From Stereum hirsutum FP-91666 SS1 (taxonomy: Eukaryota; Basidiomycota; Agaricomycetes; Russulales; Stereaceae): DNA of 64,000 nt. Positions 34,077 to 47,350 of this stretch are shown piece by piece. How positions within the stretch are numbered: the stretch's first letter is position 1; the number at the start of each line of letters is the position of its first letter. Both the position numbers and the translations under genes were made by a program. The notes below the pieces were generated by a model. It was not told the DNA's origin and did not search any database. It was given only the letters and a program-made list of their open reading frames with translations. The stretch is taken from assembly GCF_000264905.1 (NCBI RefSeq), contig NW_006763135.1:2579428-2643427 (forward strand), written 5' to 3'.

Positions 34077-36806
34077 TCAGGCTGTGGCAGAACCGCGAGT
34101 CGGAGTTTGTAGCATCGTTGTCGTCCGTCCCAAATCATCGTAAAACCTCCACACTAAAACTCCTTCAGTTGCGCCGCACCAGTCTTCAATGTCGTTCTGT
34201 AACTTGGAGTCAAACTGAACAGCGTCCATCCTGTCCTTTTTACCCACAGTGAAAGGATCTTCGTCGCAACTGTCCCGACCGATGGCGCCACAGTCGCTGC
34301 TTTTCTGACCGTCATTTCCCTGGACAGCCATAGCTTGCGGTGGGGATAGAATTGCATCCTTGGAGGACAGCGGCAGAGGCGATGGCATGAAGTCGTCCTC
34401 GAACCCAAGCATTGGGTCCTTGGCCTCCACGTCGGAACAAGCCTCAGGACTAGGGCTGGGACTAGGGCTAGTACGAATGTTCGCACTCGAACGCCTCGGA
34501 CTATGCGGAAGAGTAGGCGACTCCAGCCCTGCCTGCATCCTCAACCCGATCGCCGCGCGACGCCACACCAGAGCCGGGCCCTGAGCCATCTCGCGCTCGA
34601 CGAGTGCGATTCTAGGACTCTTTCGACCCACGCGACTCGCAGAAATCGCACTCGCCTGCGCGTTCGGACGGGAAGGAGTGCTTATGGTTGTGAGGTGTCG
34701 TGGGGAAAGTAGACGTGGACCTGAAGGGGTCTGGTCATTCGTGGGCTGCGCGGCGTGTAGTATAGGTGTGGTACTGGCGACGAAAGGATCCTGGTCCTGG
34801 TCCGATGAACGGGAGGCTTCGTTGATATCAACGCGCAGTTGACTCGTGGGTTGCTGAGAAGATACATTGTTACAGCCGGAATCTGGCTGAACGGGAAAGG
34901 CGCCGTCTATACGAGGTGTTGGTGAGGTCTCGACTACGGCGGACGATATGTGGAAGACGGGAGCAGGCAGGAAGTTGAGAACGGAGCCTGGAAGTGTGCT
35001 TGGAGGAGACGGTGTCGTCGGTGGGGATGCAGGTGAAAATGGTGATGGTAGTGATTTCACATGGTAACCCTGGGACGACTTTGGGTGGTCAAACGGTGTC
35101 TACGTGCAGTTGGTCAGTACATACCCAGGCTTGTTGCGGAAATGAACGGACATACCTCAAGAGATGTGAGAACTACCTCTTTCTCTATTTGGCAGACAGA
35201 AGAAGTCGCACTCTCTTTCCCTCCACTAGACTCAATCTCAACGGAAGAGTCCGGAAGAACCTTCTCTTCCCAAACCGCCGCATCCGTATGTCTATCCTTC
35301 TTCCGACGCTGGAAATATTCCAAGGTATTAGAGCGAAGTATATCTTCGGATGGAGGCTCCGGCGAAGATAACGCGAATTTCGTCTCGAATGAATATTCAG
35401 TGCCGGAGCTGGGGAGTAAACGCTCGTGGTTTAGATCGAGACTCGAAGATGACGTCGAAATTGTGATAGTTGGTGGTGAAGAGTTAATGGGTCCACAGCT
35501 CTCTGGTTGCGGCTGACTAGGCTGCGAGAAATCGGTTGTGGCGAAGCCAATGGTCTGAACTGTCGCGGCCGACGGTGGAGACGGTGGCGAGGACGGCGGA
35601 TCGAAAAAGAGAGGTTCAGGTTCGTCTGTGTCTACACTGTCGCCCGCACCAGTTGTGACCAAATCCAGGTTTGGTACAGAGTCTTCTCGAGACTTGGACG
35701 CGCCCTTCGACTGCGAGACATCCACCGCGACACCGTTGAATAGTGAGGGTATGTTCGAAGTTTGAATGGGTACAAGTCCACCTCCGACCGGCTGTGATCT
35801 CTCGATCCGAGCAGGACCAGAGCCTTCCTTCTCCAGCTTGTCGACCAACTCGCTGCCGAAAGTCCTAGCAGTATGGTGGAATGGCCCGGACTGTCTAGGC
35901 GACGTCGCTCTGGACCTTTGGGTCCTGAAGGAAGCTCCTCTAATGCCTCTCGTCCGTGTTCGACCTCTAGTCTCCGTGAAACGACCTTGACCAACGCCGG
36001 GACTCGTTACAAACGAGTAACCTGCGTTATCGTTAGAATTGGCGCGCCACTGTGGCGTATAGGCGTTCTCCTTGTCGTGGCCATCGTCGCGCCGGAAACG
36101 ACTGGAGGGACCAATACTCTTTAACGTGAGGTGACGAGGTTGATCGCGTGATGGAGTGCTCTGTTTCGCTGGCGTCTGGAAAGGACTCTGCTGACCGAAG
36201 GAGGTGTTAGGCTTATCGGTGTTACAACGGTTATCGGGAAGTGGAGTGCTCGGAACGAAGGAAGGGAGAGGTAGAGCGAGAATTGCTTTCGCGTATTCGG
36301 GGTATTTAGCGGCGAGCTGCATTGAAATTTGGAAAGGTTAATGGGCTGGGAGATTATGTAGCGTACACAAGGATGAGAGACGCGGCTTACGCTTGCAGAA
36401 TCGGCGTAGGTTCTTGGCAGTTCTTCAGTGGGCAGGAAGCGTATAATCTGGGGATTCTACAGCGCGTTCAGCGACCTTAGTCGGAATGAATGACACCGAA
36501 TGGCGTACCTTAGTCTCCAGGCTCTTGATGGGCGTCGCCTTCACTGGATCTCCCTTCACACTATCCTGTAGCTGAACGAGTTGTTAAACGTATCGCACAC
36601 GCTTTCATTTGAGTGTTCTGAATGCTCACCTTCGTCTCTAAGACCTCAATGACCTTGACGGGCGATTCAATCGCGGCGGGCTGAACAGCAGTCGGGGGCG
36701 AGAAGTCGGGGTCGGATGCCTGCTTAGCCGTAGAAGAGGAAACAGGCAAGAAGCTCACGCCATACTCGACGGTATGCATGACGAAAGTGGAAAATAGGCT
36801 GAGCAT
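34077..36806 (-). CDS. large disordered Ser/Pro-rich protein, family not recognised
   Basis: Five exons join in frame to about 828 residues. The first exon begins at 36806, and two small exons encode SVKGDPVKATPIKSLETK and IIRFLPTEELPRTYADSA. A long exon (from about 36316) and a last exon (from 35099) follow, with the stop at 34077. The first 110 residues and the following AAKYPEYAKAILALPLPSF look ordered. The rest is low-complexity Ser/Pro/Thr/Arg with patches such as RGRTRTRGIRG, PPSSPPSPPS and SPSPSPSP. It has a short ordered C-terminal motif (FDSKLQNDIEDWCGATEG). There is no signal peptide or membrane segment. Such proteins are often nuclear or cytoskeletal regulators, but no function is claimed. 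Confidence 0.72.
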
Positions 36807-37223
36807 TATATTACTCTTGAACCAGCAAGAAGGTAAGTTAGCGAATATAGTGAGATAAAAACTCGATTAGCAGGTAGGCGGGATAGTGGAAGGTTGTAGT
36901 TCGAAAGTCAACCTGCGTAGCCCATTATATGACGATCTCTCGTCACTGCCGAGTCGATCGTGAAGTTCAACCATGGCCAAACAATTGAGTTGACCACGAA
37001 CTCGTCTTTGATTTGCTCCCGTCGTCGTTCCGAAGAATCACGGTACCGAATATGCCGATCCTGCACCAAGGCATCCCGATGCCCACTCGTCGTCAGTATT
37101 TGGAAAAGGTAAGCATGATAATTTCATCAATCTGTCCTTGCGTCTCGACAGTTTACTTCATACACGCGGTTCGGGAGATAGGGAAGAAAAACAGGAGATC
37201 AAACAAGATTCAAACAACTTCTC
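36807..37223. other. spacer between two minus-strand genes
   Basis: This 417-bp stretch holds the promoter of the disordered-protein gene and the 3' region of the peptidase gene. A plus-strand ORF at 37013-37246 has no support. Confidence 0.45.
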
Positions 37224-40200
37224 TTAGACCTGGAGAGACTTCGTGATCAACTCGACAGCCTGCTGCAACCTCGCCGCCTCGTATTCTGCGAGCGTCACGT
37301 TGCCCTCAATTGTGATCGCCTCCGTCAAACCAGGAAGGGGCGTCGCTCCGTAGCCTAGGAGCATTCCAAATCAATCGAGGTTTCAGGATAAGTAAATTGA
37401 AGAATTGCTCACCAAGCCACTTTCCTGGTGCGATAGCAATGTTCTGATAGGGATGAAAGTCAGGAATGAGACGAAGTCGGAGAGTAAAAGAATGCAATCC
37501 AAACGAACCCTATACCACTCTCTATCCTTGAGTCCCTCTGGATGAATTAATCCCCTCTCAAACGATGCCAACTTCTCGTTGATCTTCTGCACCTCCTTCG
37601 CCGCCTTGATGAACTTACGCAGGGCATGCTTATGCGAATGAGACATCGGCGGCTTAGGGTGATGGGGCTTCTTGGGTGGCTTGGGAACGCCCGGGATGTC
37701 AGGGAGGTCTGGCACATCGGGAATCTTGGGCACCTTTGGAGGCTCAGGGATATCAGGAATTTCGGGGATTTCAGGGATCTCAGGAATCTCTGGCAAATCC
37801 GGAAGATCTGGCAGCTTGGTCTTCTCCACTTCAGCGTCGGAATCGAGACCATGATGATGCCCATGTACACCCTTCATCTCCTGCCCCTTCTCCTGCCTCC
37901 ACGCCGGAAGTCTTCCCACTCTCGGCTTCTTCCCATTCTGCCTCATCTTCCGAGCGCAAGTCTTGTCCATGGCAGCACTATGGGTGTGATGATGCCTGTC
38001 CTCCCCATCCTTGTCCTCGTGGTGCTTGAAGATACCCTTGATCTTCTTCCACGCCTTCTTTAGGCAATCCTTGATCTTCTCGTGTCTGCGGAATTTACGA
38101 ATAAGACGCTCTAGACGAGCTTCAGCCTTCACCTTGGCTTCGTCGAGCTTGATGCTAGTGAACTGGAGCGACTTGATCGAGGCACGAAGAGGAGCGAGAT
38201 TGATAGTCGAACCGAACTCGTCAGCCAATAGTTCAACCCTAGGAGTTTCCACACAATTTCAATGAAAAATAGTTAGCGAAACGATTGCAGATAATGGAAC
38301 AAAATGAGATACACATACTTATCGAGCTGACTCTCCAGCTCGTAGGCATAGTGCGTAGTGTTGAACGGAAGGACGATAGAGTCTGCCATCCTGATGATCT
38401 GCAGGCCGAGATGCTTCGCGACAGCGACATGGCGGAAGAACCCTGGGTCCGCGTAGAGTTCCTGCCAGCGCTGCGAATCGAAGATGGAATGGTAGTGATA
38501 GACAGGATCACCAGGTCCACTTCCGAACCCGTAGTTTGTGCTTGCAACCTGAGTGAGACTGTCGTCAGATTGTGATAGCAAGCATGCAGTGGAATTTGAG
38601 ACGAGAGCTTACTCCGATACGCTGTAAAAAGATGGTGTAGTCACTTCCAGATCCCAAGACGCCGACTCCGATGCTTCCTGCAGCCGCCTTCACCCTCTCT
38701 TCCTCCATAGCAGCAAACTCGGCATCGACCGGGCCGGAAAGGATACCACTGTCCTCTCGAGCATCCCAGAGTGTACGGGCCGAGTCCGTAGGGTGAGGAA
38801 TCTCTTCGGCAGTGGAACGGACGAAGTGAGCGAGAGAAGGAGAGGACTGAGCACTCCAGCGGGAGCCAGAGACAGAAGAATCGAGGTTGAGATAGGCGAC
38901 GACATTGCCATCAATCCAATCAGCGAAGTCTTCGCCCCATTCGGTACTGCCAACGAGGCCATACTATAGCATATTATCTTGGTCAATGTCAGTGTGTCGA
39001 GGATAAACCGTACGACAGACCTCTTCAGCGTCCCAGCTAGCGAACACGATGGTGCGCAGAGGCTTCCACCCGGCTCTCGTCAGAGCACCAAGGCCACGAA
39101 CAATCTCGACAACAGACGCCGTTCCGGAGCTGGGGTCTGCGCCACCGAGAACCTGACAGGGTCAAAACGTATATGAGAAAGGTTCTGGAAGGACAGGCGA
39201 CAGAACCTACCCAAGCATCCCGATGATTACCGACTAAAACTACTTCATCCTTGATGTGGCCAGGAAGCACGCCCATTGTATTCCAGATAGGCATGACCTT
39301 ATCGTCCACTAGAGCACAAAAATCAGGCCACCACATTCTCGAGATCTAGCGACCAAATAAACCCGTACCGTGGTTGACGAGTTTCACCGTCCTGTTCGAG
39401 CCCCCTTCCTTGATCTCGGCCAGTAATACCTTTGAGATTTCATGTAGAACATGCGATAATCAATAATTATACTCGATAGAGTAACCGGGGTGCGGTTCAC
39501 CTTTGCGTTGGCCCAAGAGACTGGCAGACTCGGAATTTTGGGGATGTTCTCTCCATCTGTACGTGTACTATTCTCGTAGGCTGGGTAGCCAGGGGTGGTC
39601 GGGTCTCCTGGGTATAGCGACAGGAATTGAACAGATCCACGCTGGACTGAATTGCCGTTACGAGCGGGTCCATGGGGATATCTACGATCATAGACTTTGA
39701 GTAACGAAGACAGGGTAGTAGAAGCGACACACAGCAGACGTACTCCGCGTAGCCGTTCTCGACTGTGACAGAACCGTCATCACGAGGATCGGAGTAGATC
39801 AAACAGCCAGCGGCACCCAACTCCTGAGCACCTTTGATCTGAAGGACCGGGCAAGCATGAGCAAAAAATCGACCCAAAGTTAGAGCGACTGATGGTGAAT
39901 TACCTTTAAACCACGGAAGATTGCGCCATAACGAGCGATGACGATCGCACCGGTAAAGTTGACGCCTGACATGAGTGTAAGATGCTGTGACATGCACGAA
40001 CTATGGCGAAGAAAAATACCTTGCTCAACGAGCGTGTCGTAGTCCTCCTTGGTTCCGTAGTTGACGTAGATCAGCTTACCCTCGACCTCGCCGTCGCGGC
40101 TAAGACCATGCCAGGTGGGGACCGCATATCTGTAAACCCACGCATCCGAGTCGGTCTCGTCGGCGACCTCCTCTAACTCCGCAGTCCAGATAGGTTCACC

Positions 40201-40917
40201 ATCGTCTCCAAGAATTTGAAGGCTTCTATCGAGTGGGGTGTTCATGATAGGGTAGTAGGTGTCGATCCACGCAGTGGGCTCCGTGATGTGCGAGATGGAA
40301 AGTGTGGCGTTGCGAGATTCATCCGACCCGGCAGAGAATATGGGGGAAGCGAGGGGTTCAGCGATACCAAACTCACGCTGAAGGAGGGAAAGAAAGTCCT
40401 CCGCAGTGCTAAGATCACCATCCGAGCCAGCAAGGTGAGGTTTGCTTGTGTATTGGCGAGAAGCCTCAAGAGCACTGGCTTCGTTCGGAATTGAGCTGAA
40501 GACAATGAGTAAAAGTTGCTTAGGCGATTGGAAGACATGGAGCAAGACGGGGAGATATACATACAGGAAGAGGTCTTCGGCTTTCTTTCCGTAGGGCACA
40601 CCCTTGGCATCCATGTCATGGAAGAGGGCGTCGATTACACCTGAGGTTTTCTTGGGCCATTGTCCCTTGTGGGAGTGAGAGTGGCCATCCCAACCAGAGT
40701 TCAGATGAACGGAGTGTTTCGCGAAACGACGAGTGACATGAAAACCGAAGCCGACGAGAACTGCGAGGACAAGGCCTTTGCGGAGGCGAGACCAAGAGGC
40801 CTTCGGGGACGCTTTAGAGGCGAAAGGCTGAGGCTCGGGAAGCGTCCCGGTCTCGAGATCAACTTTGTCGTAGTCGGCAAGCAAAGGCTGAGAGGCAGCC
40901 TGCTTTTCGCTATCCAT
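37224..40917 (-). CDS. glutamate carboxypeptidase II-like M28 metallopeptidase with a long charged/proline-repeat insertion
   Basis: A multi-exon gene from ATG 40917 to the stop at 37224, about 980 residues against roughly 750 for animal homologues. It is a type II membrane protein: a short cytoplasmic tail, an anchor ([17 protein letters not shown]), a PA domain ([31 protein letters not shown]) and the M28 catalytic domain. The zinc ligands and catalytic acid are visible in GNHRDAW plus [35 protein letters not shown] and [12 protein letters not shown]. The C-terminal transferrin-receptor-type dimerisation domain is interrupted by about 150 extra residues (about 38070-37610), rich in Lys, Arg and His. 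These end in a P-E-I / P-D-L triplet repeat. After the insertion the domain resumes ([22 protein letters not shown]) and ends with the expected [13 protein letters not shown]. Likely vacuolar or cell-surface; the substrate is unknown. Confidence 0.87.
37665..37814 (-). repeat. P-[DE]-[ILV] triplet repeat coding tract inside the M28 peptidase
   Basis: About fifty residues follow a three-residue period of Pro, acidic or Lys, and aliphatic (for example [19 protein letters not shown]), encoded by an imperfect 9-bp DNA repeat. A period of three with Pro suggests an extended polyproline-like rod. It follows directly after a His/Lys-rich stretch (HHHTHS, HGHHHG). Confidence 0.85.
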
Positions 40918-41499
40918 AGTAGCGGGCTAGAGAGTGTAGACCAGCTACCAACGTCGAATCAAAGTCAACGCGATGGAATATGTGAGGGTTGTGGTCAAGG
41001 AGTGAGATAGTGAGGAAGGCACAATCCGGAGCAAGTGATATAATAAGTCGCGGAGCAGCGGCAAAGTCCTCCGCAGTGTTATCTGAAAATGCCAGGATAT
41101 TTTGGTCAGGATAGATAATCCCACGAAAGGGCTGTGTTTTCATGAGCAACGCATAGAGCGAAAGCCATTGCCGTCGAAGACAATGACACCAAGAGGCTTC
41201 GACATCGAAGGCGACAGCAGCGAGAGCCAATTAATCTCGTTGAACGAGCGGGCGTGTGAATGTGAGGCCATATGCGGTCAAAGCAAAATGCCGGCAGCCA
41301 AAACGTGCTGCTATAAATTGGCAAATGAACGAAGACTCAAGTGACGTCAGTCCAGACCGCACTATGTGGGGTTCCGGGGAAACTCGAACATCTGCTTTCT
41401 CCAACGAACGGACCAAGTCGAGCAGGAGACTGGCATACTTAATATAAGTCCGAAGGTAGCTTCGTCCATCGTCTCCTCCATCTACGACCATCGACGGCG
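40918..41499. promoter_or_regulatory. divergent spacer between M28 peptidase and branching enzyme
   Basis: This 582-bp spacer contains both promoters. A TATATAATAA-like string occurs near 41037-41046 and a TTAATATAAG string near 41439 shortly before the branching-enzyme start. No other structure is recognised. Confidence 0.45.
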
Positions 41500-44019
41500 A
41501 TGACCTCCCCAGAGTTTGATCCAAAGTCTGTACTTACCCTCGACCCATGGCTTGAACCATTCGTACCGGCCATCGGCCACCGTTACGACCGCTTTAAAGG
41601 CTGGAAGGACACTATTTTCCAGCATGAAGGAGGATACGAATCTTTCACCAAGGGCTATGAAAAACTTGGGTTTAATGTCGGCTCCAATGGCGAAGTCGTA
41701 TACAGGGAGTGGGCCCCGAACGCGAAAGAGGCCAACTTGATCGGGGATTTCAGTATGGGTCTCTCTGTTTCTCCACACAGAGTACAGTCGTTTCGCTGAC
41801 AGAGCCATGCTGCAGATGGGTGGAACAGGATGAACATTCCAATGAAAAAGGACGCGTATGGTGTTTGGGAAGTCACTGTACCACCCAAGGAACCTGGAGT
41901 CTGTGCTATCCCGCACGATTCGAAAGTGAAGGTAAGCTTCTACTAACTCTCCACTATTCTCCGTATTCATGCGTTCACACCAGATATCCATGATTATACC
42001 ATCTGGAGAGCGTATCGAGCGTATTCCTACCTGGATCAAGCGCGTCACACAGGATTTGACCGTCTCGCCTGTCTACGAGGCAAGATTCTGGAACCCCCCT
42101 CCCGAGTCGACCTACGTCTTCAAGAACAAGTCTCCCCCAAAGCCAGCGAGCGTCAGGATCTACGAGGCTCACGTCGGCATATCCACCTCGGAGGGGCGCG
42201 TCGGTACTTACAAGGAGTTCACCGCTAACATCCTCCCGAGAATCCATGCCTTGGGATACAACACCATCCAACTCATGGCCATAATGGAGCACGCGTACTA
42301 TGCGTGTATGTGTATATCAACTAACACTCGAGTTTCCCTGGACTAAAATGCGTTTATAGCGTTCGGATACCAGGTCAATAGTTTTTTCGCGGCTAGCTCT
42401 CGCTACGGTACCCCCGACGAGCTCAAGGAGCTCATTGACACTGCCCACGGCATGGGCATAACTGTCCTTCTTGACATCGTTCACTCCCACGCGAGTAAGA
42501 ACGTCCTCGATGGGCTCAACCTCTTCGATGGCTCCGACCATTGCTACTTCCACGAAGGTGCCAGGGGGCGTCACGAGCTTTGGGACAGCCGTCTCTTCAA
42601 TTACGGCTCGCATGAGGTCCTTAGGTTCTTGCTCAGTAATCTGAGATTTTGGATTGAGGAGTATCATTTCGACGGGTTCAGGTTTGATGGCGTGACGAGC
42701 ATGATGTACCTCCATCATGGTATCGGGACTGGCTTTTCTGGCGGATACCACGAGTATTTCGGCCCAGGCGTGGACGAGGAAGGTGTGGTCTACCTCATGC
42801 TGGTGAGCAGCCATTGCTGTTTACTCATTACCATAATATGTAACCAACTGTATTCGTAGGCCAACGAAGCTATGCACGAGCTATATCCCGACATAATCAC
42901 CATCGCCGAAGACGTCTCGGGAATGCCACTCCTCTGCATTCCTGTCTCGCAGGGTGGCGTAGGCTTTGACTACCGACTCTCAATGGCCATTCCCGATATG
43001 TGGATCAAGCTTCTCAAGCACAAGCACGATGACGAGTGGGAAATTGGCAATATCACTCACACATTGGTCAATCGGCGACACGGAGAGAAGAGTATCGCGT
43101 ATGCGGAGAGTCATGACCAGGCGCTCGTCGGAGATAAGACGTTGGCATTTTGGCTTATGGACAAGGAGATGTGTAGGTCTCGGCTACCTTTCTGGTGCAT
43201 CAGCGTCTGACGATCACGTTTGACATATTCAGATACGAACATGTCAGACTTGACGGAGATGACGCCCGTTATTTCTAGAGGAATGGCATTGCACAAAATG
43301 ATCCGGTATGCACTAATTTTTAGCGCTATCTCGGGTGGTCCTCACCTGTCTTTGACTAGTATACTCGTCCACTCGCTCGGTGGGGAAGGTTGGCTCAACT
43401 TTGAGGGTAACGAGTTTGGTCACCCTGAGGTCCGTTCTTCCTCCTTGTCTGTCTCACAAACCACGTTTCTGAAATAATCCCCAGTGGCTCGATTTCCCTC
43501 GCGAAGGTAACGGAAACTCCTTCCACTACGCCCGTCGCCAATGGAATATTGTCGACGACCCTGTTCTCCGGTACAAATACCTCAATGCTTTTGACGCCGC
43601 CATGAACCACCTCGACGCGAAATACAACTGGCTATCCTCTCCACAGGCATTCGTCTCCCTCAAACACGAGGTCGACAAACTCATCGTCTACGAGCGCGCC
43701 GGACTCTTGTTCGTGTTCAACTTCCACCCGACACAGAGTTTTGCGGATTATAGGGTCGGGGTGGAAGTGGAGGGTCCGTATGAGGTGGTGTTGAGTAGCG
43801 ATGAGAAGAGGTTCGGTGGGTTTGAGAATTTGCTGGCGGGTGGACGGTATGAAACGACGCCGATGGAGTGGAATGGTAGGAAGAACTGGATGCATGTGCG
43901 TAACCTTATTTCACATCCCGATTATCTGTTCTTGTATTTGTTGTCTGGTTGCTGACTACTCAAGAAAATTCCAGATCTACATCCCATCGAGGACGTGTGC
44001 CGTGTTTGCAAAGATATAG
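41500..44019 (+). CDS. GLC3: 1,4-alpha-glucan (glycogen) branching enzyme
   Basis: Nine exons (41500-41752, 41816-41931, 41984-42305, 42360-42802, 42860-43172, 43233-43305, 43360-43429, 43485-43895, 43975-44019) give 681 residues, the standard size. The enzyme forms alpha-1,6 branches in glycogen. Domain order is an N-terminal helix and CBM48 ([20 protein letters not shown]), the GH13 barrel, and the C-terminal beta domain. Active-site blocks are [23 protein letters not shown] with nucleophile Asp340, [12 protein letters not shown] with acid Glu395, and [14 protein letters not shown]. The [10 protein letters not shown] motif is also typical of the family. All exon phases agree and no residue is lost. 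It is divergent from the M28 peptidase and its end faces SWC4. Confidence 0.95.
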
Positions 44020-44333
44020 GTTCGGATGGCGCCAAAACTCCACGGTGTAGCGGGGGGAAATCATGTAAGATGGAAGAATCCAAGAATATGCACGTATATC
44101 GAAAGAAGGATGTCAATTGTCGGTCGTGCTTGCTTAAGGCCTTGTACTATAGTTTACCACGGTATCTTTCAAGGCTGTCTTTTCTCAAATCTCAACCAAT
44201 GTATTGTAAACAACTATGCATGACGTGGTGCGAATACATGTTTTCGAAACCAAGGGCTAGTAAGTTACATGCAACTGGAACAGTGATTCATAAGGGTGGA
44301 AAGCAAGAGACCGAGGACAATACGACATGCTGA
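44020..44333. other. intergenic spacer between convergent genes
   Basis: This 314-bp stretch should contain both 3' untranslated regions. Nothing else is seen. Confidence 0.5.
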
Positions 44334-46462
44334 TCATCCATGCTTTTGTCGCTTGTTGCCTGATCGAGTTGCTGTAGTATCCACGGAAGAAATCGACCTT
44401 GATCGTCTGTTCGCATTCTACAGGATAATATGTATCAGTGAGGTTCAATTAGAGCAAAGATGATGACTGGACGCCTCACTTGTCGTCGAGTGCTCCTAGC
44501 GCTCCTCGTGCTGACCACACTCTGCGCTCTATCACCATCCCTCCCCTCTTCCTCCTCCATCTTGACATCGTCATCGAGGTCGAGGTTCATCGGCGCCGGA
44601 GTCTGCCCCTGAGGTTGTGCAGAGCCACGGAACCCTGACTCCCCATCACCGAGACTAGGACGACCACTTGCATTGGCTGTCCCAGCACTCCCTCCCGCTC
44701 CTTTCCCGGTACCAGACACTTCCGCCTCGAACCTCATTCCCAACCTGGCTTTCGTCACCCTGATCTCCTGCTCCACAGTGTCCACCACTTTCTTTGTATC
44801 CACCAACGAGGTTGCAGCGTTCAGCAAACTGTCGTACGCCGCTACCGTATCCCTCGTCGGCATGACGAGTCTTGTTAATGTGATGTTGAGCTCGGTGATC
44901 ACTTGGTTGACCTTGCCTGCTAGGGCAGATTTCGGATACGGGATCTTGAAGGTGCGAAGGGATGCAGCTTGGTGGGCTTGTTTCATGATCGCGGGATTGT
45001 TAGACTTATCAGGCTCAATACGCAGAATACAGTGGAGGGCATCTATTGGGTTATGAAAATGTCAGGAATTGAGACCGGACAAGTGGGCAGAGCAACGCAC
45101 CATATGCAGAATTCTTAGTAGAGCTCTGTCTACTTCTAGGCGTCAATGCACTAGGACCAGCACTGGCTGGGCTGGCAGGACTCTCTCTACCGATCCCACC
45201 ACCCAGATCTCCGAGTGTCATCCCGGCGCCTCGCCTCTTATTGTTCTTCTTATTTGGAGCAACTTCAGGAGCGCCGCTTCGACTCTCGACGGCACTAGCA
45301 GGAGCACCGGTGTCGTCTTCGATAGGCAGATCCGGAAGGCCAGAATCGATGCCGAGCAGGGTACGAAGCAGTTCGTCTCGCTCCCGTCGGAAAGTGCGCT
45401 CTGTCTGTTCGTGCTTCTTGAGCTCGATATAAAGGGCTTCTTCTTCGGCGATTTGCGAAGGTGTTCGCGATTCAAGGGAGAGGAGATAATTCTTGCGCAT
45501 GGTTTCACGGTCTGTTCGGGAACGTCGTAGAATGCTAATTAGTCCGCGACCACAGGGCATACTGCAAGGATGGCACCTTTATCAAACATGAAACTGGTGA
45601 TGAGGCGTGTCTTGCTCATATCGTCGCCTGGCCATGGTCGATTTCTAATAAGCTTGCGGCAGACACTAAAGTACCGATCTTTCATATCCTGCCAGGTACA
45701 ATGATATCAAAATTATGAACAATGCCTGTATATGAGCAACAAAAAGACGCACCTCCATGGACCGTGGTCTACCGCCTATAAAGTCGTATCTATCTGCGAT
45801 GACTTGCCACCTCAAGTCGTACTCCTTCACAAGTTCAAACAGGTAGTCCGTCTCTTCTTTCGTCCACTCTTTGTCTATACCGTGCCACATATTGTTATTA
45901 GTATTAGTGAATATGAATATACTCATGACATACCTTCGAGAAGGCGCGTATATTCATCTTGTGAATACGTATAATCTGTGTTCTGGACGTTATATTTCGC
46001 AAACGGATATTCTGTGTGGCCCACACACAAGATCAACAAGGTACGCCTTCAGAGCACCGATAACGTTCACGTACCAGCATTAGGATCAGCGGTGGCCTTC
46101 ACCCAATGACCTAGCTCAAGCTTATCCTTTCTGGCCCCATTCTTAAATTTCCGCCATTCCCTACACCAAGCTTCAGCCTCGCCCGCAGGATTACATCCTC
46201 TCCCGTCGCAGAAATAAAGCACAGGAACTTACCATTTAACTTTGCCACCACCACCAAGATTAGGTTTCTGCTTCAGTCGTGGCTTCGCGACTTGAGCAGC
46301 TAGAGCTGGAATGGAGTTCCCCATGAGAGAGTATACTTCCCGCGAGATGCCTTCCCGCTTCTTGGGGCCAGGTTTCTTTGGTGGTGGCTTGGATGTCGTA
46401 GCAGGCGAGGGGGCTGGCACCGAGAGGATAGACCTCATATCTGACATGGATGCGCCAGACAT
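44334..46462 (-). CDS. SWC4: SWR1/NuA4 complex subunit SWC4 (DMAP1 family)
   Basis: A multi-exon gene from ATG 46462 to a TGA at 44336-44334. SWC4 is a shared subunit of the SWR1 chromatin remodeller, which deposits H2A.Z, and the NuA4 acetyltransferase. The N-terminus has the family block [10 protein letters not shown], a Pro/Lys linker and [11 protein letters not shown]. The SANT/Myb-like DAMP1 domain reads [30 protein letters not shown] and [19 protein letters not shown] long helix follows ([19 protein letters not shown]), then a Ser/Pro linker, a second conserved helical region ([19 protein letters not shown]), and a basic tail ending in SGNKRQKHG. The last junction (RRQ to NANRRSRS) is supported by the tail composition. 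It is divergent from NDUFAF3, with 208 bp between starts. Confidence 0.9.
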
Positions 46463-46670
46463 GATGGGGTCGTGTATAGAAGGGGGAGGGAGAAGGGAGG
46501 AGATAGGTTGCGTGTGGCGACAGGGACAAAGTGGGAGTCGAGAACAAGTGCCGACACGCGCCAAGGCGCTCATCGACACGGTCTGGCAATTCCCGAGACG
46601 CGTCTGAGTGACTTCATCGTGCTCGAACGCTGCTTGACCTTCTTTACGCTCTCTCCATCTACGCTATAAC

Positions 46671-47350
46671 ATGTTTTCCCGATTTTCTTCACGGACATTG
46701 CGCCAATCAGCAAACCTCACAAAATGCGCGAGCTCCACGCGACTACTATCACGACCACTCCACTCATCACGCGCTCTTCGTGAAGGAACCTCTCGTGGCG
46801 GAGGGAGTGGACTGACCAACATCCTTGCTGGCGATATTCCTCCCCCTGTCCAAGTAAAATCAGTAACACAATCTGGAATAACACTCCAAGATGGTCTCAT
46901 CATTCCCTCTGCATGCATATTCCTCGAAGGAAAAGTGTTTCTGTGGGATGTGCCATTGACTGGAGGACGCGAGGCGGGTTCATTATGGAAAGGCTGGGGC
47001 AAGGAGAGATTCGAGCTGTTTGAGGTCGTCGTTCCGAAACCTGGTGAACGTCGATATGATTATTGAGGTATACCAAACACTGATCGTGTTACGGTCCGAT
47101 AGAAATTCTGGTGATTGGGACAGGGAAGTCTGTCTCGCCACTACCACAAGAGCTGAGGAGGTATCTGAGTGAGCTTGGTATTCAGGTCGATGTCATGGAC
47201 ACGGTACGTTCATCGCAGTATGGTCGAAGTGCAACCTCTTATAACAGCTTTTAGTGGAACGCCTGCACTACTTATAACCTCTTAGCCGAAGAAGGTCGAC
47301 GTGTTGCAGCTGCACTGTTCCCGTACACCACTCAATCGTGGAAACCATAA
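46671..47350 (+). CDS. mitochondrial complex I assembly factor NDUFAF3-like (DUF498 / Mth938 domain)
   Basis: Three exons (46671-47043, 47103-47203, 47255-47350) give 189 residues. The first 40 residues are rich in Arg, Ser and Leu with no acids until about residue 38, a good mitochondrial presequence. The DUF498 fold follows: VKSVTQSGITLQDG, a FLEGKVFLWDVP strand, FELFEVVVPKP, ILVIGTGKSVSPLP, a helix of RRYLSELGIQVDVMDTWNA and TTYNLLAEEGRRVAAALFP. Human NDUFAF3 of this family works early in complex I assembly. Two further complex I genes lie downstream within 3 kb on the same strand. Confidence 0.88.
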
